A stretch of 64,000 nucleotides of DNA from Trebouxia sp. TZW2008 (taxonomy: Eukaryota > Chlorophyta > Trebouxiophyceae > Trebouxiales > Trebouxiaceae): contig BDIU01000200.1 in NCBI GenBank assembly GCA_002118135.1, positions 1-64,000 of the forward strand, given 5' to 3'. Positions 47,201-59,200 of the stretch are shown piece by piece. Under the pieces are notes generated by a model. It ran no database searches. It was not told the DNA's origin and saw only the letters and a program-made list of their open reading frames with translations. Made by a program: the position numbers and the translations under genes. Position 1 is the stretch's first letter. Every line of letters starts with the position of its first letter.

Positions 47201-50200
47201 TCATTGTTGATGAGCTCACTGGCAGAACCATGCATGGCAGAAGGTACGCTATACTGCCTCGTAATGAGCTGTAATGACATGCATACTAGGTAATGATACA
47301 TTAATAGGTTACATGTCCCTAGCACTCATGCTAGGTATATGGCCAGGTATGCCCTCTCATGCAGTAAACATTGCAAATGCATTTCAGGGTTTCCTGCAAA
47401 TTGCTCAATTCTTTATTGCAAGAGGAGAAAAGCCATCATTGTCGATGTCGATGTCGAATCAAGGGCAGGCAGGAGGTATAGTATACCTTAACAAGACCAA
47501 TCCCGCTTGCTGTTGTTACGTTGTTCTTATATCAAATTTGTCCTCACTTCCAGGCGCCAGAATGCATCATTTGGTTCCTGCTCTCATTGTCATTAGATTG
47601 AGCACAACCCTGTGTTCAGAGTCCTTTTGAGCACAAAAGACTGTCATGGATTATAATTTGCAAACACATCTTACATTTCTATACACCATGCTAAAAGCAG
47701 AAGATCTTTGGGAGCTTTCCTCCATACTCTGGTAAACTCAAGTTTGAAAAAGCTTTGGTGGAATGCGCCTGAGATGAAAGCGTCAGAACAGGGAGCTTCA
47801 GTATCACCTGCTGTGTGCTTCACGGCATACCGTGCACTGCTGTGTCAGATCTTTGCACCAAAGCGCTACACATGTCTCCCTGCATGAAAAGTCATTCAGA
47901 TGTTGATTCCCACCGCAAATTGTACAAGAAAACCCTGAAACTATAAACCCTACAATGTAACCAATTCCTCTAGCAAAATCAGAATTGCAAGTTTTTCTTA
48001 AGGTCTTACCAACCCCAGCGCCTGACACCCCATGAGCTATAATGTCAGGGACATATATCTGCCCTTGCTAGTCCCGACATTTCAAGGTCCAGATGTCCCT
48101 GCTGGTTGTAAGCACTAGATCACAACTCAAACATCACGATAATGCAGCATCATTTTGTTGTCTCTCCCTTTTGTGTCTCTGTATGTGAGTCTGAGACTTT
48201 TTGCTGTTTCCCTAGCTTCTTACGGCAGCTGCGGCCACTGCTGGCGTGTGTCTTCCAATTTGTCATTGCTGATTGTTGCTGTTGTTACTGTTGTTACCAA
48301 ATATTGCTGTTGTTACCAAATGTTGCTGTTGTTACTGATCTTACTAATGCTGCCTGGCAGGTGGGGTGAAGGTCTGCATCAGGCTGTGGAAGCCAAGGAG
48401 CGACTGCCCGTCCAGAATGAAACTGTTAGCTTGGCTAGCATATCTTACCAGGTAAGCGGTCAAAGTTTGACTCTCATGACTCCAACTTCAGTACTCACTG
48501 TTCAGTTTGTAGAACTTTGGCCTTTGGGACAAAAACGGGTAGTAGGTATGTGTTTGTCCTGTCCCAGGTTGATCTGCAATCGCAGTACTGGCCCAATCAT
48601 CTGCACACCTTCGCGTGATAAAATAAGCCTGCTGTATGGCTCGCAGAAACAAGGGCAGGCATGTTCGTTATTTACCTCGAGCTTGCATGGGCACAGGTGT
48701 CAAATCAATCAATCAATTAACTTTCTTCATCCTTTCTCAGTCCTGGATGCCAAGCTCTCATTTGGCGCATGCTGCTTGAATGCAGTTCATTCGTTCATCT
48801 GCTCGCTCGCGCGCTCACTCGCTCACTCAATCGCTCACTCACTCACTCACTCGCTCGCTCGCTCGCTGTTGTTCTTGAGCTTTGCTCCTGCTGTGCAGAA
48901 CTTCTTCAGAAGCTACAAGAAGCTGGCAGGCATGACTGGTACAGCTGCTACCGAGTCACCTGAGTTCTCCAACATCTACAAGCTACCCGTCACAGTGGTC
49001 CCCACTAACCGGCCAGTCAAACGAATTGATGAGTCAGACGTTGTCTTCAAAACAGAGCAAGGTAAGCTGCCTCCACCCCAATTGCTGCGCCACCCCCTCC
49101 ACCTCCGCCTAAAAGCTGGGCTAGCCCCCCCTCCAACCCCCTTGCAACCCCCTTGCACCCCTCTTGCACCCCCCCTCGATTAGTACAGCCTTGCCTGAAT
49201 TTCCCTACATCTAGAGGCAACCAGTCTCAGTGGTAACATCAAGCAGCCATGTGCCCCCCTCCCCCCCTGACCCCAGGGCAGCTTGTGCCAAGCAGTCAAT
49301 CTCCCAGCTTGTTGCATTGTGGGCAGGTGATAGGATAGATCTGAAGCCTCTGCTGTGATTGCGTGCAGGCAAGTGGAAAGCTGTGGTGACAGAAATCAAG
49401 CGTCAGGTCAAAACAGGCCGGCCTGTTTTGGTGGGTACGACAAGCGTGGAGAAATCAGAGATGCTGGCTGAGATGCTGAAACAGGCTGAAATCAAAGCTC
49501 AGGTATATCCTGTCATGCAGACGCATGCATCATGCATACATTACACATGCTATTCGGTGCCAGACATCATCCAGTGCAATGTGCTGGCATGGATCAGAAG
49601 GAAAGCCCAGGTTCCTTGCGCATTGCATGTGTCCTGCAATCTTGCTGTGCATCGCACTTTTAGTCCGCCACAAGTTGCACAAAGCAATCCTTGCATTGCA
49701 TTGAGAGTGCGGGCACAAGCAGTTGCGATGGATTGCTCAAATGCACATCTGGCAGCAGAGCAACCCAGCTTGCCTGTTGGCCTTGCTGAACATCAGATGC
49801 AAATGCCACAGGACAGTTGCTTGTAAAGATGCCTCTTACAGTGTCATTCATTCTCAACAGTTGCTAGACCGGCTCAGCAGGCCCAGCCAGGTATGACCTG
49901 GAGCAATCAACTGTCTCCAAGCGATTTGGTCAGAGGCTATTGTTGCAATGCCAAGATGCAGCAAGCAGCAACCTACCCACAATCCGTGTGTGACAACCCA
50001 GCTAGGTATGCACCGGAGCAATCAACTGTCCCAAACTGGTTCAGTCATGTGCTATCATTACAATCTCAAGATGCCGCAAATAGCAACCTGCCAAAATCTT
50101 TGTGTGATGCTGTGCAGCTGCTGAATGCGAAGCCAGAGAATGTCGAGAGAGAGTCTGAGATTGTGGCGCAAAGTGGGCGAAGTCAGGCTGTTACAATTGC

Positions 50201-53200
50201 AACCAACATGGCAGGAAGAGGCACTGATATCATTTTGGGAGGCAACTCAGAATACATGGCCAGGTATGGGTACAGTTGGAACCCTAAGCCTAACCCTTGA
50301 TCTGACTAGGATTGAGGTTGTGGCTCAAAGTAGGCACAGTCAGATGGTCACAATTGTCACCAACATGGCAGGAAGAGGCACTGATATCATTTTGGGAGGG
50401 AACTCAGAGTATATGGCCAGGTGTGGGCATGTCTAAAACCCTAAGCCTGACCCTTGCCGTGAAACTTGAAGCTTTCCTGATGAGCAATTTCACCAACATG
50501 GCTAGTCCAGGCTTTTGACATGACCACGTTACTACGCAAGAAAAGCCAGCAATTTGTGCAAGGTATGGTTATGCACGTGACTGTATGCAGTGTGATCTTT
50601 TCTGTGCATCATACCCTTGCTGCATGTGTGAGCTGATGCGAAGGAAGTTGCTGACGCCAGCAGTGGTGAAGCAAGTTAACAGCAGCAGCAGCTCAAACGC
50701 CCAGATTTTGCAATGGCACCACATTCTGAATATGAACATTGTTATGTCTGATTTTAGCATGTTGAACATCAACCATCCTTATCGTGACGCTCAAAACAAG
50801 CCGGCCTGGTGGGATGCCACTTGGGCTACACACACCTAGCACATGTGCTGGACAGTGCAAACATTTATTATTGGTTTTACCATGAATAGCTGAAGAACAT
50901 GTTCCCTAGTGTGACAGAACCATGCTGTGGTAATGAAGTCCTTTTCTTGCATGTATAGGCTGAAATTAAGGGAGTTGCTGACGCCAGAGATTGTCAGTCA
51001 AGTGGAGGGCAGCAATCCAAATGTGAGGATGGTGCACAAGCTAGCTTCTTCATTGTCTAAAGGCCCAGATAAATGGCCGAAACTGTTTCTTCTATGTGTA
51101 GGCTGAAACTAAGGGAGTTGCTGATGCCGGAGGTTGTCAGTCAAGTGGAAGGCAGCAACCCGAATGTGAGGATGGCGCACAAGAACGGCGGCTACAAGAC
51201 CTGGAAAGTCAGTCCAGACCTGTTCCCATGTGATTTGTCGGAAGATGTGCAGAGACAGGCCTCAGAAGCTGTCAAGGTGAGCCTACAGAAACAAAAAAAT
51301 GGGTCACGACAGTAGCTCAATTTTTTTGCTGTTACGCATCATTTAGACCCTCTGAGGGTAGTGATACCTGCCTTACAGCTGATTAAATTTGTTGTGGGCC
51401 ATTCTTTTGTTCTTACAGTCAGGAACACGGGTGATTCGCACAAGTTCTGCTTGTGAATCTCAAGAAGGTGACTTGTGAGACTGTTCTCAGAAATTGAACA
51501 GTCAGCGCAGCGCAGTCAAGAACAACCTCCATTGCAGACCGCTGCAGATCTACTTAATTCGGCTCGACACAATTGCTGAGGCATAGATCGTTTGCGACTT
51601 ACGTCATGGCACATCGACAAACAGTCAGCGAGACCTGTTCTCATGTGATTTGTCAGAAGATGTGCAGAGGCAGGCTTTTGAAGCTGTCAAGGTGAGCACT
51701 GATCTGCTGTGCTGTTGTTAGTACAGTAAACTGTTGTTGTAAGGACACTCGATGTAAGGGAAATCTCAATGTAAGGACAGTGCTATTGGTGACCAATCAC
51801 TGCATTCTGACTGCAGTGGTCCCTCTGAGTAAGGACGACTTGACATAAGGACAAATTCTTGGTGACCAGAGCAAGTCGTTACAACAAGAGTTTACTGTAT
51901 GACATCATTTTAGGTCAGCATTTATTTGGGGTGACGCCATGTTACAGTGACTTCTCTTTGTGACAATTGCTTTGAATACCAAAAAACTTGTCCTTACATC
52001 AAATTAGTTTTTCTGCACTCTGACAGCAGCAGTAGTCCCTTTGAGTAAGGACAAGTTTCTTGGTAACAGAAGCAATGGACACAACAAGAGTAGTCATGCG
52101 TCACTGCTGTGTTTTGTACATGTTCCAAATGTCATGACTCTCACTCACATGTGACTTGCAGGCTGCTGTTGGTGCATGGGGTCAAAGGGCTTTGCTGGAG
52201 TTGGAAGCTGAAGAGCGCCTGTCTGTTGCTTGTGAGAAGTCTCCCTCAGAGGACCCTGTCATCAACCAGCTCAGACAAGTCTTCAAGGTAAAACTTCTTT
52301 CCTCTGCTGTCACTCACTTCTTTTGAGTGTCATGTACTCCACCTTATCACAAAGCTGAGGAGCGCCCGCTTGTGGCACGTGAGAAGTCACCCTCAGAGGA
52401 ACCGGTCGTCAACCAGCTCAGTCAAATCTTCAAGGTAGAACACTCTTCTTTCAGCACATTGCTTGATGATGCTTTGCTTTCTTTTGTCTGATCTTTTGTT
52501 GCCCATCCTGTCTTGATCCTGAGCTTGCCTGTTTAGGCCATGGAGAAAGAAGACAAGAGATGCACAGCCCAAGACAAGAGCAACATAGTCAGCATTCTCG
52601 GCTCAGTCTTGTTGATCACAATTGCAACCTTGCATGATCGGCTTTCTGTACATCGTATGAAGTCAGTCTTGAGCTTGAGCTTGCCTGTTTAGGCCATGGA
52701 GGAAGAGTACAAGGGATACACAGCCCAAGACAAGGAGAAGGTGGTCAGCGCCGGCGGTCTCATGGTTGTTGGTACAGAGAGGCACGAGTCACGGCGTATT
52801 GACAACCAGCTGAGAGGTCGTTCTGGCAGGTATGCAGGTCACCATCATTCTTCTTCTGCCTGTGGGGCATGAGTCACTGCATATTGACGACCAGCTGAGA
52901 GGCCGTTCTGGCAGGTATGTACGCATCGACCTGTCTTCTTCTTCCTCATCTTCTGTCGTCTGGCTTTTGTTTTGTCTTCCACACAATAGCACTGCAGCCT
53001 AAACTTCTACATAGCACTTGTGGCTGTCAAGTTATTTGTCCACAGAGAAGCACAAGTCACGGCGTATTGACAACCAGCTTAGAGGCCGTTCTGGCAGGTA
53101 TGTATGCATTGACCTGTCTTCTTCTTCCTCATCTTCTGTCGTCTGGCTTTGATGTTGTTTTCTACACAAGGGCAATGCATCAAAAGATTCTAGATGGCAA

Positions 53201-56200
53201 CTGGGGCTGTCAAGTTATTTGTTCAGAGGGACATGAGTCACGGCGTATTGACAACCAGCTTAGAGATCGTTCTGGCGGGTATGTGGGTCCCCACCATTCT
53301 TCTTCCTCTGCCTTTGGGGATCCAACAGCAGAAGTACAGTAAGGCGTGAGTCATCGCACAAGTCACGGCGCACAATCAACTCATGAGGATTTTCTGGCAA
53401 GTATTTATGCATTGACTTCTCTTCTTCTTCCTCATCTTCTGTCGTCTGGCCTTGATGTTGTCTCCTACACAAAGGCAATGCATCAAAAGATTCTAGATGG
53501 CAACTGGGGCTGTCAATTTATTTGTTCAGAGGGACATGAGTCACGGCGTATTGACAACCAGCTTATTTGTCGTTCTGGCAGGTATAGTGTCTCCTCTTTG
53601 TAAGGACACTTGATGTAAGGACATTCTTGAAGTAAGGACAATGCAATCAGGAACCATTGACTGCATTCTGACTGCAGTGGTTCCTCTGAGTAAGGACAAA
53701 TTGATGTTAGGACAATTTTTTGGTAATCAAAGCAGTCGTGATAACAAGAAGTCACTGTATGTGGGTCACTACCATTCTTTTTCCTCTGCCTGTGGGGTAC
53801 AATAGCGCCCAGCAACACAGTGCCAGAAGTTCAATAAGGCACAAGTCACAGGGTACTGACAACCAGCTCAGAGGCCGTTGTGGCAGGTATGTGGGTCCCC
53901 ACCAATTTTTCTCCTCTGGCCGTTCGGGTCGTCCTTCTACCTTTGCCTGTGAGGGTCCAATAGCACCAAGCATCATGGTACCAGAAGTGCAGTGAGGCAT
54001 GAGTCACAGCATGAGTCACAGCATGAGTCACGGCATGAGTCACGGCATGAGTCACGGCGTATTGACAACAAGCTGAGAGGGCGTTCTGGCAGGTATGTGG
54101 TCCACCACCATTCTTCTTCTCTGCCTGTGGGTCTCCAAAAGCGCCCAGCATCGTAGTACCAGAAGTGCAGCGAGGCATCAGTCATGGCATGAGTCACAGC
54201 ATGAGTCACAGCATACTGGCAAACCAACACAAAAGCCGTTCTGGCAGGTACGTATGCTCTGACTGAGTTCTCCCTTCTGTTGCCTGAGGTCAGTGCACCC
54301 TTTAGCAAGTTTTTGGCGGATGATATGGAGAAATTTGACCCTCAAGGGTTTCCGCAAGGTTTACCAGGAAAGGAAACGAATTGGACCTATAAAATGGTAA
54401 AGATTTGGATTCAAAAGATGAAAAACACAGTATATGGCTATAGAAAAAGCAATCACCCAAAGAAAAGTAAAGAACCCTCAGCAATGTTGCTGTGATTAGC
54501 TGCAGGCAAATTGATCCTGGCAGCACTCGCTATTTCTTGTCACTAGCAGATATCTCGCTCCGCGTCTTGTTGTTCTGACTCCAAATTGGTGTTGGCACAA
54601 GTATTTTTGGCTCAATATAGTTGCTTTTATTGGCTGCAGGCAAGGTGATCCCGGTAGCACTCGCTATTTCTTGTCACTAGAAGACAGCTTGTTCCGCGTC
54701 TTTGGGGGCGAGCGCATTCAGAACCTGATGACAACCCTAGGCGTGGGTGACCTACCCATTGAAAGCAAAATTCTCACGCGCTCTCTTGACGAAGCACAGC
54801 GCAAGGTAGGCGCAACAGTAGTAATGATGATGATGATGATGAGGAGAATAGAATATTCGCCCATGTCAGCGCATGTGCTAGCTGTGTGTAGCCCAAGTCC
54901 TATCTTGTCAGGCTGGCTTGTTCTGAGCATCAGGCTCAGGACGGTGCATGTTCAACTGTTCAGAAGCAGTTGGGCACCCGTGTCAGCGCATGTGCTAGGT
55001 GTGTGTAGCCCAAGCCCTAACTTGCCAGGCTGGCTTGTTTTGAGCATCCCGGTCAGGATGGTGGATGTTCAACTGTTGAAAAGCAGCTTGAGCATGCAAG
55101 CCCAAGCTCGGCTCAGAAAGCAGCAAGTGTCTGCACTGAAGCTCTTGATATTATCTTCTTTAAGGCAACTGACAGATTGAAGCGTATATACAATTGTGGT
55201 GAAGCGCTGTTTGAAATATGAGCACAAATGGATTGACTTGAACTGACTCAATGGCAAGGCAGACTGAACTTCTGAACTTAGTCATCTTAACCAAGGTGGC
55301 ATGTGCTGCAGGTGGAGTCGTACTACTTTGACCTTCGGAAGCGGCTGTTTGAGTACGATCAAGTCATGAACACCCAGCGTGACAAGGTATGCTGCCGCCC
55401 AGACTCTTCTTCTTCCTCCCATCCTTTCCTCCTCTTTCCTCTGCTTACTTCAATATATGTTGCAGAAAGTGTATTAGACGCATTCAGCCTGACTGTTCAG
55501 GTTCGATCAAGTCATGAGCACCCAGCGTGTTAAGGTATGCTGCCTTCTCATGTCTTCGCATCTGCCATACAGATGGGAGCATCTCTTTGTGCTCGCTGCT
55601 ATCTGGGCGTCTGACATTGCAGGCTATATGTGACTAAGCCACCAACACTCAGTGTGCCATTGTCCATACCTAATAATATAATTACATATTCCAGCATATA
55701 CTGCTAGGTGTGTGTGGCACAAGTCCTATCTCGCCAGGCAGGCTTGTCGTGAGCGTCGCGATATGACCGCCTGATGTTCAACTGTTGAAAGTCAGACAAA
55801 AAAATGTCATTCCAGATATCCCTTGGGCGACCTGGAGGATTTGATCCCTTGACTTGACCAAACAACATGACCCTAAGCAACCTAGTGTCTAGCATCCTGC
55901 AGACATGTCCATACCTGACCATTGTTTACTTGTGCTGGAAAACATAACACCTAGCTGCTTGTGCTGAACATCTGGCTGCCTGCCATATGATAATAGTAGC
56001 ACTCACAACAACAATAGTTGGTTACATTTTCCAGCACATGTGCTAGGTGTGTGTGGCATATGCTGCATGCACGAAGTACAGAATGCAGTTGCACGGTCTC
56101 CACTCACTGCGTCAGGATGTGATGTTGAGTCACATGGGCGCCACTCACATGTTGCGTCTGTTGTCCCACCGTCAGACGGACAGATGCCACATGCGGATCA

Positions 56201-59200
56201 GTCACATTGCTGGGGTAGTACAGGCCAAAACAGTCAGACTAGCAAAACAGAAGCGACGGCCACAGCTGTTGCGCTTGTACCCGCATTACCATGTGTGTAC
56301 AGCAAGCCTAGCAAACACAAGGAAAGCATCACTCAACACGAATAATTTTGTGCAACCTGGAATGTTCTGGCGCGCTGTCTGCATTGATGCTGCTGTCTGT
56401 CACTCTGTGAGTTTTGTATTGTTTTCTGTCAAGTGCCTTAGTAACAGCTTGCATGTAATGCTTACTCTTGAGAAATTATACTAATTTGACCGATTTGTAT
56501 ATCAAAGGTTTGGAATATAGGAAGTAGTAATGTATACCCTGTGTGTCACACAATGACAGTGCTGGTCAAGTTTGTCAAGTGTTTGACTAACTTCCGCACA
56601 TGTGAAAGCCAGCTACCTATCACATGTGTGCTGGTCAATCAATCGCTGGACAATGCATTGGCGCTGTCATAGTGCACTCAAGGCTCTTGACACTTTGCAA
56701 AGTCTTAGCTGCACATCTGATCATCGTCTTCCTAGGTTTGATAGTCCGCCCAGAGCAACAGCGTGCTCCTTGTGGTTCAGACTGTGACAGCGCTGGTTCG
56801 GTTTGTTAAGTGTTTGAATACCTTCACATGTGAAAGGCAGCTACCTATCATATGTGTGTAGGTCAATCAAACGCTGCGCAATGCATCGGCGCTGTCACAG
56901 TGCCCTCAAGGCAGCTGACTCGTCTAGAGTCTTGAATGCATAGTCTTGCCTCCATGAGTCCAGTAGTCAGCCCAGATAGAGTGCATACACCTTGTGTTTC
57001 AGACTGTGACAGCGCTGGTCAGGTTGGCGAGTGTTTGACGGGCTTGCACTCATGTGCCAGGTCTCTGGACTGTCAGCTACCTAGCATATGGGTGTAACTT
57101 CGTCAAATACTAGGCAACACAACAGCACTGTCATAGTGCTCTCAAGGTAGCTTGCATTCCCAAAGTGTTAGCTATACCCCTGACCATCTCCTTGTTAAGT
57201 TCACCAGTCAGCTTGAAGAAAGAAGATATACCCTGTGTTGCAGACTGTGACAGGAGTTGTCAGATTGACAAATTTTTGACTACCTTCCACTCATGTGCAA
57301 TGTCTCTACTCTTTCAGCTACCTAGCATATGATGTGTAAGTTTGTCAAGTACTTACAGTGTAACAGTGCTGTCGTAGTGCTCTCAAGGCAGCTTGCACTT
57401 CTGAAGTCTTAGCTGCTCACCTAACTAGTCTCGTCTTCAGTCCGACAGTCAGCTTGAAGCAAGAGCATACAACTTGTGTTGCTGATCATGACAGGACTCG
57501 TCAATCTGGCAAGTGTTTGACTTGCTGCTGCCCATCCGCAAGGTCTCAAAGCTGCCAACAACGCTGCCCAAGTGACATATGAGCGGTGGCAGATCAAACT
57601 CATGTCCTGTTCAACGCTGTAACGCTCTCAAGGCAGCTCTCACTCCTTTCATCTCATAGGCTGAATCGCAGCTGTGCCATTGTAGTATTATGCAGTCGCG
57701 CATCAAAATTCTGCTTACATGGGTTTGGTCAATTATCAAAGGGCATCAAGAGAGGCTGAGTGCATGAGCGCATGTTTGCAGGTCTATGGTGAAAGAAGAA
57801 GAGCGCTGCAAGCGTCAGATCTCTCAACCCAGATGGTGGAGTATGCCGAAAAGACTGTTGACGACATTATCGAGGTAGGTTATCATCTTTGTCATATTCC
57901 ATATGATGTGCATTCAGGTGTTAGGGTTTTTGTGTTTAGGGTTAGCACCTGCAGGCATTGATCATACCTCATAATTGTTGACGACATTATCGAGATGGGC
58001 TTTGAACATCATCACACTTCTGATGATTAGTTTGTTTGTCCAATAACAACCCAGAGAATGCGTGTCCCGACTCTCGTGACAGCATTTGTGAACCTTGCAA
58101 ATGCTCCCTTTCAAGAATGGCATATGCTGACTGCATATAATCATCATGAAGCGTGAGTGCTCCTGCTGTAGGCAGCGAGTAGAATGCCTCCATCAGGATC
58201 ATGACACACCTGTGGTTTGCATGCTTTTGTCCTGTCTGCAAACTCAACATGAGCAATGCATGAGCTAACTCATGTTTTGCAATCAAATGGCTCTGAAGTA
58301 AGTATACCAAATGAGAGGCCATTACAAGCAATGGCCAACAAGATGCAGCAGTACTGTCCAAGCCTGATGGACCTCAAACACCTCTCATGACTTATTGACA
58401 CTGTCAACAATCACTTTCTGGTGTGAATTGCTCTTGTGTTGTGCAGGCAACATTGCTCCTGAATCCCCCCTGCTGAGTGGCAACTGGAAATGCTGGCTGG
58501 AATGCAGCAATACTGTCCGATGCTCACAGACCTCAACCACCTCTCATGACTTCCTAGCGCTGTGAATCTTCAGTCATATGTCAGAAAAAAAGAATGTGGC
58601 AGCGTTTGCAGGCAAACATTGCTCCTGAAGCTTCCCCTGCTGAATGGCAACTGGGAATGCTGGCCAACAAGATGCAGCAGTACTGTCCAAGTCTTACAGA
58701 CCTCAGACACCTCTCCTGACTTCTTAACACTGTCAACAATCAGTTTCTGGTGTGAACCGCTCTCCTGTTGTGCAGGCAAACATTGCTCCCAAAGCTCCCC
58801 CTGCTGAATGGCCCTTAGAAGCGCTGGCCAACAGCATGCAGCAGTACTGTCCAATGCTAACGGACCCCAAGGCCTTTCATAACTTCTTAACACTGTTGAC
58901 AGTCAGTTTCTTGTGTGAAGCTGCTGTCCTGTTGTGCAGGCAAACATTGCTCCCAAAGCTCCCCCTGCTGAATGGCCCCTAGAAGCGCTGGCCAACATCA
59001 TGCAGCAGTATTGTGCAATGCTAACAGACCTCAAACACCTCTCATAACTTTCTTAGCACTGCTGATAATCAGATTTTTTGTATGAATTGCTCTCCTGTTG
59101 CACAGGCAAACATTGCTCCTGAAGCTCCCCCCGCTGAATGGCGACTAGAGATGCTGGCTGGCAAGATGCAGCAGTACTGTCCACGCCTGACAGACCTCAA

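Larger units (their letters stand above)
52860..54255 (+). repeat. About eight copies of the SecA exon 14 end and donor
   Basis: After the true donor at 52830, copies of CGGCGTATTGACAACCAGCT with GGCCGTTCTGGCAG and a GTATG-type donor lie near 52868, 53055, 53233, 53355, 53533, 53840, 54050 and 54190. They encode versions of [21 protein letters not shown] copy D sits inside the unit that starts near 53533. Confidence 0.94.

Noticed and set aside
48155..49183. 342-codon plus-strand open frame
   Set aside because: Only the parts at 48,361-48,451 and 48,899-49,061 match SecA; the rest is intron with tetranucleotide repeats and C-rich sequence that happens to be open.
56047..56484. 145-codon basic/His-rich plus-strand open frame
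   Set aside because: It lies in SecA intron 16 next to a retrotransposon tail and before a tandem array; no recognisable domain.
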